Below, piece by piece: positions 44,028 to 54,636 of a stretch of DNA of 64,000 nt (position 1 is its first letter; each line of letters opens with the position of its first letter). The stretch covers positions 62,001 to 126,000 of the forward strand of contig JAFCMP010000097.1 in NCBI GenBank assembly GCA_017506865.1, given 5' to 3'. A program made the position numbers and the translations under genes. This DNA is from Tribonema minus. Its lineage: Eukaryota; Sar; Xanthophyceae; Tribonematales; Tribonemataceae. The notes under the pieces were generated by a model, which did no database searches, had not been told where the DNA came from, and saw nothing but the letters and a program-made list of their open reading frames with translations.

Positions 44028-46054
44028 CATGCGCGCGAGTAGAGTCCAGTGCGGCCAGAGTGATGTTTGAAGTAGCTGTTGCACTGACAGTGCTGGCGTC
44101 GCCTCCTTACACACCGCGTGATGACTCCAGGATGTGGATTGGAGTCTTGTAGTATATAGTATCATGTGGTATATTGTCAAGACGTGTGCCGCATGTTTGG
44201 AGCTATGTGGTGCAGCTAGTGGAATGACTGTACGATTGTGTGCATGACGCGTAGCAAATGCCGACTTGGGTGCCTTAGCATCCTGAGCTACTATTTCGAA
44301 TTGTGTGTTGCCCATCATAACACATTGGAGTTCGCAGCCCCGTTACTTGTGTGGTGGCTTGTCCGGCATGGCAGTGAGACACGGTACCCATAATGGCCCT
44401 CAATGAGACACATTGTATCTGATCCTGCGCTTGATAACGTTTGCTGCCCACGTTGGTTTTTGACACTGTTTCAACCGCAAGCAGTCGCCACAGCAGCGGT
44501 GCTTGCCACAGCATCAACAGGGTATGTTAGGTTGCTTGAGTAGCAGAACATTGTCGTGCTTGGATTACTCATGCGTTGACAAAATAGTTGGATCCCTGCC
44601 ACGCTCATTCAACAGTGCATTAGCATAGAGGTTCATCTTGTATGGGACTCAGAGCAAGGTGCAATGTGGCAGCCTCGCACGGCTGGGACTACCCATCCTC
44701 ACACAGTCGCCATGCTGCCATGCCTTTCACCAGTGTACACGTACATATATCTACTTCGAAGTATGCAAAGCACTGCAAATACTGAAAAAGGCCTAGCGAT
44801 GTTTAATTTGCAAGGGATAATGATGGCAGAAAGTCCTTGCAACTGCATGCATCTTGCTCATTGTGCAGCTGTGTTGACGACACTTGAATGTACATACTCT
44901 TGAAGCATACGTTCCAGACAGCTGCCCTCCAGATACATCACACACAACAAGGCCATGAAACGCCAGCATCATCAGCTGCAAGTCGCAATAATGTACTTGA
45001 GCAACTGTGGAGCCAACATGTAACAGGCGCCGTCAAACAAACAGGAAGGTCTGCAAAGTGCAATGCACCATGTTGGGCAAGGAGGCATGTGGCAGAAATG
45101 CAGCATATGAACACAGGCCACTCTGCAGACGGAAGTGTAGTAAAACTTGTCATATTTACCCACGCTTCATGAGAAGAAATTGAGAAGCGAAGGGGTTCGT
45201 ACGGGGGCTGAAAACTCAAGCATTCACTTGAGTGATGCGGCAGGCAAGCCGCACATAGACACAGGCCACTCTACAGACGGAAGTGCTGGTAGAGGTTGTC
45301 AAACTTCTGAAGTATTCAACCTTGCTTCTTGGAAAAGAACTGAGAAGCAAGGGGCTTCATACGGGGGGGCTGGAAACTCAAGCATTCACTTTAGGGTTTC
45401 TGCTGCTCTTGTCTGCCAAAGAATCCGGCTAGCTCGCTACTTTGGGGAATGGGAGGCTCCTGCCATGAAACGGTGAAGCGCGCACATGCCTGCACGAACA
45501 CAAACAGCCAGCAGACCAGAGAGAGACCAAACGTCAGGACACGTATAGAAAATGAGCATATGGGAGCCAACAAGTGCTGTGTTGTTGTGATTGCATTTGG
45601 AGCTGTCAAGCATGTAAATAACTGCACATTGTCAAGCAAGTGAATAAGCCAAATGCGGGCGACTGGAACGCCCTCGCTGTGTACTGGCGAGATGTGCGCG
45701 CAAGCGTAAACATGCGATGCAGTGCCACTGGAATGATATTAGTGTGCTCCAGAACAAACACGGGTGTACTTCAGGTAAGTGTAAGAAAGCAAAGTATGCG
45801 CGTTGATCGCCAGGGATTTTGTTTCATGGTGACCACAGATAACACTTTGCCGAAATTGCGTGGACACCAAACACACAACTGCAATCGGTGACCAGCCCGC
45901 CTGTCATACACAAAACTTCTAGCGCCGTTCTGACAGCAGCATTGCTCACCTCGCGCACGAAGGTGCAGCTTGAAGTTACGTTAGTGCGGTGCCATGTCTG
46001 CCCGCCACTGGATCTTCACCGCTTGTCACCTTCAGCACCTCCGACACGCATCCC
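44028..46054. other. Intergenic stretch 3' of the HHIP-like gene
   Basis: No gene supported. It contains a direct duplication at 45111-45391 and leads into the tandem array. ATG-rich short frames are present but show no family resemblance. Confidence 0.5.
45111..45391. repeat. 148-bp imperfect tandem duplication
   Basis: The segment starting ACACAGGCCACTCT at 45111 recurs from 45259. Shared blocks include GACGGAAGTG, GAGAAG, CGGGGG and ACTCAAGCATTCACTT, with many substitutions between them. Noncoding as far as visible. Confidence 0.8.
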
Positions 46055-46075
46055 ACTCCCCAAATGTTGGGGGGT

Positions 46076-46099
46076 GGGGGGGGGGGGGGGGGGGGGGGG
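46076..46099 (+). repeat. G24 homopolymer in array unit 1
   Basis: Twenty-four consecutive G, preceded by a G-rich stretch. It stands where the other units carry a C-tract/G-tract hairpin, so the first unit has lost or truncated the C side. Confidence 0.9.
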
Positions 46100-46886
46100 C
46101 ACAAGAGGCGTACGCCACTGTCAGGCATTTTATGCAGCAAAAGCTCTGGTGGTGCAGACAAGTGTACTGGCGAGCCTACGAACGAGATGCACATAACCAA
46201 CTAGGTGAAGAATCAGACACCCGAGAACCGCCACACCGACTTACTGCGGGCGGTCCGCACGCTGGTGCATGCGGGGCCTGGCTTTGCCCAGAGAAGCAGA
46301 CTCTAGGCCAGGGGTTGCCTCTGAGATCCACAAACGCTCAAGCCGGGGGATTGGAAGTCCTGTGTGTAGACGCCCCTCATGGCTAGACTCCAACAGAAAA
46401 CCTTGGCCAAAGCTGGAGCCATAAGCGTTGATGTGGCATTTTCAACCGCGCTCGACGATAGAAATTGACGTAGCAGTCCTCGATTGCCACAATCCTTGAC
46501 CTCGTGGGGTTATTGTAGTGCGCATCTTGCCCGAGATTGAGTGGTTATTGTAGTGCGCATCTTGCCCGAGATTGAGTGCATTCTTGTAAAGGAAGGGGGG
46601 CCTCTGATGTGCACAGAGGAAGGGGACCTCTCACATGCCAGAAAAAGATGGCCTCCGATGCACTTCTGTAGAGGACGGAACCTCTGATGAGGAGCACAGA
46701 TTGCTGGCCTGTAACTACGTCAATGTTGAGAGTAAGTACAGTGTGGCACAAACTGCAGCATTCCTCAGCTTCTCGTTGCACCAATTCTCACCTTGCTCGT
46801 TATAGTTGTTGCGTATGAAAACTCCAGTTGATTCGTGTCATGTTTGCCAGCGCCACATGCGCCTGCAACGCACGCACACCCTGCAG

Positions 46887-46930
46887 CCCCCCCCCCCCCC
46901 CTCAGTCAAGAGGGGGGCGAGGGGCGGCGG
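46887..46930 (+). repeat. C15/G6 hairpin, array unit 2
   Basis: C15, then TCAGTCAAGA, then G6 and further G-rich sequence. The arms can pair around a short CAGTCAA loop. Confidence 0.88.
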
Positions 46931-47706
46931 GGGGCGCAAGATAGCATGCAAACATGAGCGAAGACCATTACCACACATGCCTGACAACAACAACAACAAG
47001 CGCCGGTGCTTCCAGCTACTTGTACTGGCAAGACCTACAAAAAAGATGCACATAACCAACCACGTGAAGGCCCCAGCCAATTGAAACCGCTAAATCAACT
47101 TACTGTCGGCGGTCCGCACGCTGGTGCATGCGGGACCTGCCTTTGCCCAGAGAAGTAAGCTCTGGGCCAGGGGTTGCCTGTGAGATCCACAAACGCTCAG
47201 GCCGGGGGATTTAAGGGTCCTGTTTGGACGCGCCTCGTGGCTAAGCTCCAACAGAGACGACGCCAATGATGGAGCCACACAAGCGTTGATGTGGCATTTT
47301 CAACCGCGCTCAACATTAGAAGTTGACGCAGCAGTTCTCAATTGCCATAGACCTTGACCTCTAAGGTTGATTATTGCGCATCCTGCATGGGATGGCGTGC
47401 ACTCTAGTAGAGAAAGGGGCGCCTCTAATGTGCACAGAGGAAGGGGACCTCTCACATGCCAGAAAATTGTGGCCTCTGATGTATTCCTGTAGAGGACGGA
47501 ACCTCTGATGAGAAGCACAAAGTTGCTGGCCTGTCACTAAGTCAATGTTGACAGCACAGTGTGGCACAAAGTGCAGCACTCCTCAGCTTCTCATTGCACC
47601 ATTTTCGCACGTTGCTCGTTACAGTTGTGGAGCTTCAACAGCCCAATTGATCCGTGCCATGTTCGCCAAGCGCAAAAAGCATCTGCAACACACACAAACC
47701 GTGCAG

Positions 47707-47750
47707 CCCCCCCCCCCCTCTCTCAGTCAAGGGGGGGCGAGGGGGCGGAA
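47707..47750 (+). repeat. C12/G7 hairpin, array unit 3
   Basis: C12, TCTCTCAGTCAA, then G7 with more G-rich sequence. Same arrangement as in units 2, 4 and 5. Confidence 0.88.
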
Positions 47751-48512
47751 GGGGGCACAGGAGAGCAAATCAACATTAGCGAAGGCCATTGTCGCGCATT
47801 CTTGGCAACGACAAGCGCTGATGTTTTCCCACTTGTACTGGTGAGGCCTGCAAACTAGATGCACGTAACCAGCTAGGTGAAGAACCAGACGCCCGAGAAC
47901 CGCTACACCAACTTACTGCGGGCGGTCCGCACGCTGGTGCATGCGGGGCCTGGCTTTGCCCAGAGAAGTAGACTCTAGGCCAGGGGTCGCCTCTGAGATC
48001 CACAAACACTCAAGTCGGGGGATTGGAAGTCCTGTGCTTGGACGCCCCTCATGGCTAGACTCCAACAGAAAACCTTGGCCAAAGCTGGAGCCATAAGCGT
48101 TGATGTGGCATTTTCAACCGCGCTCGACGATAGAAGTTGACGCAGCAGTCCTCAATTGCCATAATTCTTGACCTCGTGGGGTTTTTGTAGTGTGCATCTT
48201 GCCCGGGATTGCGTGCACTGTTGTAGAGGAAGGGGGGCCTCTGATGTGCACAGAGGAAGGGGACCTCTCATATGCCAGAATATCGTGGCCTCTGATGTAC
48301 TACTATAGAGGACCTTTGACAAGGAGCACAAGTTGCTGGCCTGTCACTAAGTCAACGTTCATACTACAGTTTCAGTGGGCACAGCATTCCTCAGCTTCTG
48401 ATTGCACCATTTCTCACCTTGCTCGTTACAGTTGTTGAGCATGGAAACTCCAGGTGATTCGTGTCATGTTCCCCAAGCGCCAAATGCACCTGCGGCGCAC
48501 GCACGCCCTGCA

Positions 48513-48560
48513 CCCCCCCCCCCCCCCCCTCTCAGTCAAGAGGGGGGCGAGGGGCGGCAG
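48513..48560 (+). repeat. C17/G6 hairpin, array unit 4
   Basis: C17, TCTCAGTCAAGA, then G6. CCTCT pairs with AGAGG on either side of the CAGTCA loop, the best-formed example of the set. Confidence 0.9.
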
Positions 48561-49333
48561 GGGATACAAGAGAGCAAATAAAAATTAGAGAAGGCCATTG
48601 TCGCCCGATACTGGAGACATCAAGACATGGTGTTTCCAGCCACTTGTACTGGTGAGGCCTGCAAATCAGATGCACATAACCAACTAGGTGAAGAACCAGA
48701 CTCCCGAGAACCGCCACACCGACTTACTGCGGGCGGTCCGCACGCTGGTGCATGCGGGGCCTGGCTTTGCCCAGAGAAGCAGACTCTAGGCCAGGGGTTG
48801 CCTCTGAGATCCACAAACGCTCAAGCCGGGGGATTGGGAGTCCTGTGTGTAGACGCCCCTCATGGCTAGACTCCAACAGAAAACCTTGGCCAAAGCTGGA
48901 GCCATAAGCGTTAATGTGGCATTTTCAACCGCGCTCGTCGATAGAAATTGACGTAGCAGTCCTCGATTGCCACAATCCTTGACCTCGTGGGGTTATTGTA
49001 GTGCGCATCTTGCCTGAGATTGAGTGCATTCTTGTAAAGGAAGGGGGGCCTCTGATGTGCACAGAGGAAGGGGACCTCTCACGTGCTAGAAAAAGATGGC
49101 CTCCGATGCACTTCTGTAGAGGACGGAACCTCTGATGAGGAGCACAGATTGCTGGCCTGTAACTAAGTCAATGTTGAGAGTGAGTACAGTGTGGCACAAA
49201 CTGCAGCATTCCTCAGCTTCTCGTTGCACCAATTCTCACCTTGCTCGTTACAATTGTGGAGCACCAATAGCCCAATTGATCCGCGCCATGTTCGCCAAGC
49301 AAAAAGCATCTGCAACACACACAAACCATGCAG

Positions 49334-49380
49334 CCCCCCCCCCCCCTCTCAGTCAAGGGGGGGGGGGAAGGGGGCAGAAG
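49334..49380 (+). repeat. C13/G11 hairpin, array unit 5
   Basis: C13, TCTCAGTCAA, then an uninterrupted G11. The loop sequence is again CAGTCAA. Confidence 0.88.
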
Positions 49381-49990
49381 GGGGCACAGGAGAGCAAATC
49401 CACATGAGCAAGGCCATTATTGCGCATTGTTGGCGACGACAAGCGCTGATGTTTTCCCACTTGTACTGGTGAGGCCTACAAACCAGATGCATATGACCAA
49501 CTAGGTGAAAGACCAGACACTTGAGAACCCGCCGAATCAGCTTACTGCCGGCGGTCCGCACGCTGGTGCATGCGGGACCTGGCTTTGCCCAGAGAAGTAG
49601 ACTCTGGGCCAGGGGATGCCTGCGAGATCCGCAAACGCTCAAGCCGGGGGATTTAAGGGTCCCGTTTGGACGCCCCTCATAGCTAGACTCCAACAGAGAC
49701 GACGCCAATGATGGAGCCACAAGCGTTGATGTGGCATTTTCCAACCGCGCTCGACAATAGAAGTTGACGCAACAGATCTCAATTGCCATAGTCCTTGACC
49801 TTTAAGGTTGGTTAATGTATCGTGCGCCTTGCCCGGGATTCATTCCGCGCACTCGCGTAGAGGAAGGGGGGCCTCTGATGTGCACGACGAAGGGACCTCT
49901 GGTGTACTTCGCGGACGTCACTTCCGCATTGCGTAGAAGGAGGAGTCTTCTGAGATGCAAAAGCGTCGCACCGCGGTACTTGACACATAG

Positions 49991-50557
49991 GTGAAAGCAC
50001 GCCAGACGGCGGCTGATCTAAAACGCTGTTGCACCGGCAGTGTAGACAGCAGTCTCTCATCTTGGAACAAAAGGCGACCAGAAGCTCGGCAGCTCCCAGT
50101 GAGGCAGGCTCACCCACCGACACCTTTCCCACATCTCTGCAAGAAAAGCAACCCCAACCAGCACCTCAGCATGCAACTCTCCCTAGTTTGCGTGTGACAA
50201 TGGGGCCTTGAAGGCGGCAAGCCAGTCGCGCAAGCGGCGCGCATCACCTCGCCAAGGGTGACGCCTCGTCACATTCAGCACGCAGCCGCACGCACGCCAC
50301 CGCACGGCCTATGCTTTCGCTTTGCTCTCAAATCGTGTACATACAGTAGTTATTTTACGCGAACCCGAACTCTATCCGGCCCCTTTCCTCGGGATGAATT
50401 CATGAACTGAATGAAGAACAGAAAATGAACCAATCCTTTCCTTGCTCTCTCTGCCCCGGTTGCACTTGAGCTTTGAATTTTTTTTTTTCAACTCACACGG
50501 AAAGCAAGCAACAAACACCACGCAAGGCAAGCCACTCGACGAGCAGTGGTCTGCGAC
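49991..50557. other. Spacer between tandem array and the next gene
   Basis: No repeat unit and no exon supported. It includes a short T-rich stretch near 50480-50490 some 70 bases before the proposed start codon of the next gene. It presumably holds that gene's promoter, but no motif is distinctive. Confidence 0.45.
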
Positions 50558-53500
50558 ATGAGACTGACCCCGCAATCGCTGAAGAATGGCGTGCGTGCGG
50601 CGCAAAAGTTAGACCAGGCCGAGAATCCAGATTTTTCAGGCCTGGCTGCGATGCTTGCGCCCTTCTCCGTAGACGAAGGGCGCTCACTGGAAGGCAGCGA
50701 CAGTCAGTTGGTGCTGGTGCGGCTGGATCAGCAATCGTCAGCAGCATTTGACCGGAACTCCACGCCCAAATTCACCTACTTCACCGTCGCACACACAAGA
50801 TTTCGGAACTGCACCATGCGCAACACGCTGGCGATGACCATCGTCGACGGTGACTTGAAGCAGAGGCAGACGGACCAGCGACTGCGCCGATCAGGAGCGC
50901 CAGAGGAGGTGTGCAACATACTGAAGATGAGCTTTGACCCTCGGCGCTTTTGGGCAAAGCTTGGCTTCGTGGCAGGCATCGACAAACAGGCAAGTCACCA
51001 CTTTTTCTTCCCGCACAGCTCCTGCACCTGGAGGGTTCACGAAGCAAGAGTTCTATCCATGAGCAGAAACTTGTGGCAGTTGAGTGAGTGAGATTTGGTA
51101 CTGATACATGACTGATGGCAATGAAGGCCGGTTACAAACCACGCACAGAGCGGCCCTTGAAGCTTCTATCGTTCAACTCGCCAGGACCAACACAAATACC
51201 ATGAGAACACGCACATCAATATCGTGCTCATTGTTGAGCAAACCTGCATGTGCCGCAGGCAAACCGGAGTAGATTCGAAATAATGTGTCATTTGGTGATC
51301 AAACTTGTTCATCGAGAAACATTTCTTTCTCAGTAGTCCATGTTTCGCACGTCATGTGAACCTCTTTTGCACTTCTTGAAAACCTATTTGCACTTCATGC
51401 AAAACTCTTTTGCTCATGCAGAACTCTCACAGCGTTCTGCTTCCTTTGTCTGCGCAGTTGGATCTCTGGAACGGCAGCATACAAGCTATATGGCTCGGGC
51501 GCGGATTCAAGACTGCGGATGCGCACAATGCGGGTGAGAGCGATGACCTGTTGGCAAGCCCAGGCGCGATTGGGCCCGCAGCTGCAATGAGTGGCACCGG
51601 CAACGTAGATGATGGCGGCAATGGCGATAGCACCAGCAGCATCAAGCTCAAGGGTGATGCGAGCAGCCAGGCGTCAAGTTCTCACCAGGGCGCTTCCGAG
51701 GACGAGGCGGTCATCAGAATCCACCAGCAGCAGCGGCAGCGCCAGCAGCAGCGCAGGCGAGTCTTAATTAATCACAGAACTTCCTGACTGAGGAAGTAAC
51801 TGATTGACATGAGTGTCCTCCACTTCTCACAACAACATGTGCGGTGCGTTGTAAGATGTGCTACTGTAGTACACACATCGCGCCTGAAGCAATGCCTGAG
51901 GCTTTTATGGTATGTTGAGAATTGCATGCGCCTATGCGACACTCTGCATATGCAGAACATGTTTTATTATGCCTCGCAAAGCAGAAAGTCATGCGTGTCA
52001 TGCACACCAAATCATGCTTGCTGATCTATCACTTGCGCGATGCAATCGTGTCCAATAGGGGGTCACAATGTAAGAGCGCTGCTTGGCGGGACATGGATCT
52101 CGTCTATCTCAGAGAGCGCTTGGTATTGCACCGACTATCAGCTTTGTCGTGATATCCACCAATTGCTCTCTGCTTCGACGTCATGCACGTACGACGGTCA
52201 TCTGTGAACATCATGAGATTGCAGTACATTCCTAGTTGATGTGTACATAGCACTGCAGCCGCAGCTGCAGTGCAGCATGCTTGAGCGTGCACACAAAGTA
52301 TACGCGTCGCTGACAGTAAGATAACCTTGACCGTGACGTTTGTCATGAATCAACGGCTGAGTGCTGAGTACGGCTAGCATCAACCTGTGTTTCACACAAA
52401 GCAGTGCCCACAGATGATGCGAGTGTCGTCGCAACATGGGAGTCGTGCAGCTGGCAATACACACCAGCAATTCAGCTGCGACGCCCTTGTCCTTGATTCA
52501 ACCACCGTCTCATTAAACATGGGTATGCTATCTGCGCAGCATGCCACATATTAATTACTTTGGCGCATGCAAGCTTACGGTAAGCTGCTTACCCTGCTAA
52601 TGAGAGCGGTCCCCGCTGTTTTTTGCCTGCGTTTTGTCCCCGACAGCAGCATGCCGCTGCCCGAACCCGGGGAAATCCTTGTGCCGCCTCCTCTTGGAAG
52701 GTCACTGGCAGCGACACAGGATCAGCCATCTTCTGAACGTGATGCCAGTGGCAAGATGCCTGCATCCCACCCGTCTGTTGACAACGATGAAGCTGATGAG
52801 GTACCCGCAGAGGTAAGTCAAGCCATTGAAACACAACTGGCAATGGTGGCACAAGTAGCAACAAGCAAGCATTATGCGTTGACTGCAGTTTTGTTTGTGA
52901 CAATCGTAAAGGACCACCTCGGTGGCTTACAGTAGCACATTTAGACCCGGTGCACAAAGGTGTGCTGGCATAGATGCCGCCCACATTCAGGGGTGCTGCC
53001 AGTTTTTGGTAAGTGCACCTCATGAAGTAAGGGCTGGCCGAGCGCGTTTGGATTGCATACTTCAATGTTGAGGTTCCTGTTTGCCAAAATGCACTTGTGC
53101 AGGTACTGTATTGACGGAATAATCATAGAAGTATGTGACTGACAGGAACCATGGTCCATGGGAGTTAACTACTTCAATCTCTGCGACCCAAAAGCGCTTT
53201 TGCAGACTGCTCAATGATCATGCTCAATGCAATATGCTGTGCTGAGGTCATTTTTATTGCAATGCCGGACGATTAAAGCTGATGACTTGACATACTGAAC
53301 AGTGATGTGCTATAAGAAGCAGACGCGTCGCTGCTGCAACAAGATCTGACTAGTACAGCAGGAGTTGTCACTCACCATCTCATGGCACGCATCTTGCTGA
53401 GCGTCATCAACTTCAGTGTTAGGATTAGGGCTAGGATTAGGGCTGACACATAAAGCACATTGGCTGACTTCTGAGTTGATGGGTCTGCAGAGAAAGCATT

Positions 53501-54636
53501 GTCCATTGCAGTGGTGCAATTTTGGCAAGCGCGCTACAAGCACTGCTGGTGCCAGCTGGGCCCGTTGTGCTTGCACGAGGCGCACACGCGAACAAAAACA
53601 GCTACGGTGCTGTTTGGAGTTTGCGTGTCAGCTGTGCCACAGTTTGGGGGATCGCAAAGCTTTAATTAGATATCTTTGTTTGTACACTTCACAAATAATT
53701 GCCATTGTTCGGCAGCAGCAATGGGCGTGTTTGCATCTCCTCTATGGCGCCGCTCTGACTACTATCACATGGATAAAACCATTGGTATTGATGCTGCATG
53801 TGCACTTGAAGGTACATTGCTGGCGAAGCAGCCATTGCAAATGCTGCGCCTCTGCATTGCTGATTTTTGGGCGCTTTATGCCCCACGCTTCCCCTCTTTA
53901 ACCACAGGATAGAATTGTGCAGCCGCCTTTGCCCCTCCTGTCTGTCGCCGCCGCCGCCGGCGCCGGGAATGGAGACGCATTCGACGCCGGTGCCCAGTGG
54001 GTCACCCCTGTTGGTGCAGGGGCCCCGAAACGTTCGGCATGGCTGGCCAGCTTTCCACTGCAGCCGCACGAGGGCCTGCTGGCACAGCCTACAACTCAAG
54101 ATGCAGATGCCCTGTCGGACTTCATGCCCAGCAGGGGGTCGGAGTCGCCGCTTGCTCGACCGCACGCTACGTCAGCACCTGAGCTACTTTGAGTCAACGC
54201 CTACGACAGCGATGATCGAAGCGAAGGCGCAGATGATGGCGCCCACGGCGGCACCGGCGACGACGATGTAGACGACGGCAACGGTCGCAGCAACAGCAGT
54301 AGCGGACCTGGCGCGCACGGAGACAATGCCAACACTGATGACGGCGGCAACGGCGACAGTGGCGGTGCCCACGCTGGCGGTGGCAACACTGCTTCTCATT
54401 CACGCGCAGAGGAGCTGCTGGCCATGCTTCGCCCTCCCGAAGCCGGCACCACCCCCGATCGGCGCGGCGCCATGAGGTTCATGTACGCGGAGCGCTACAG
54501 GCTGCGGCAGCAGCAGCTGCTGCAGCAGCTGCTGCAGCAGCAGGAGGAGGAGGACGCGGAGGATGCGGAGGAGCAGCAGGAGCAGCAGCAGCAGCAGGAG
54601 CAGCAGCAGGAAGAGGATGAAGCGCAAGGCAAATAG
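50558..54636 (+). CDS. Unrecognised four-exon gene, low-complexity product, one in-frame TGA
   Basis: Exons: 50558-50989 (ATG start, MRLTPQSLKNGV), 51458-51756, 52647-52812 and 53908 onward. All three junctions keep phase; the first two introns have GC donors (CAG/GCAAGT and CAG/GCGAGT). Exon 1 encodes 144 aa of ordinary composition (NILKMSFDPRRFWAKLGF). The rest is Ser/Gly/Asp/Gln-rich and probably disordered. In exon 4 the frame meets TGA at 54190-54192 after SAPELL, then stays open for 147 more codons, through an Asp/Gly/Asn-rich stretch and Gln/Glu repeats, to TAG at 54634-54636. No family is recognised and no function is proposed. The ATG was chosen as the first in the frame; an upstream exon is possible. 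Confidence 0.5.
54495..54630 (+). repeat. CAG/GAG trinucleotide tract encoding Gln/Glu
   Basis: Imperfect CAG and GAG repeats encode Gln- and Glu-rich sequence in the frame that follows the in-frame TGA. They may form a helical or coiled-coil tail if translated. Confidence 0.85.

Larger units (their letters stand above)
46055..49990. repeat. Tandem array of five units of about 815 bp
   Basis: The anchor CGGTCCGCACGCTGGTGCAT recurs at 46251, 47110, 47923, 48734 and 49552, that is with spacings of 859, 813, 811 and 818. Each unit has, in order, a C-tract/G-tract hairpin (first unit: G-tract only), a conserved block ending near the anchor, a block around TTTTCAACCGCGCTCGACGA, and a block with repeated CCTCTGATG and GAGGAAGGGG words. 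Units 1, 3 and 4 share one tail version and 2 and 5 another, while the hairpin flanks pair 2 with 4 and 3 with 5. No rRNA, snRNA, tRNA or 5S sequence was recognised. Confidence 0.95.

Noticed and set aside
46200-48870. Similar 60-80-codon frames recurring in the array (for example ...GGPHAGACGAWLCPEKQ)
   Set aside because: They recur only because the DNA repeats; the frame is broken in other units, and no start context or family is visible.
46055-49990. Array as 5S, snRNA or spliced-leader cluster
   Set aside because: None of the conserved sequences of 5S, U1-U6 or dinoflagellate spliced leader could be found in a unit.
53417-53447. TTAGGG-like words (also CCCTAACCCTAA-type near 60465)
   Set aside because: Only two imperfect units each; not interstitial telomere arrays.
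54190-54192. TGA reassigned as a sense codon in this genome
   Set aside because: The roughly 2,950-codon LINE ORF and all other exons contain no in-frame TGA, which would be very unlikely if TGA were a normal sense codon.
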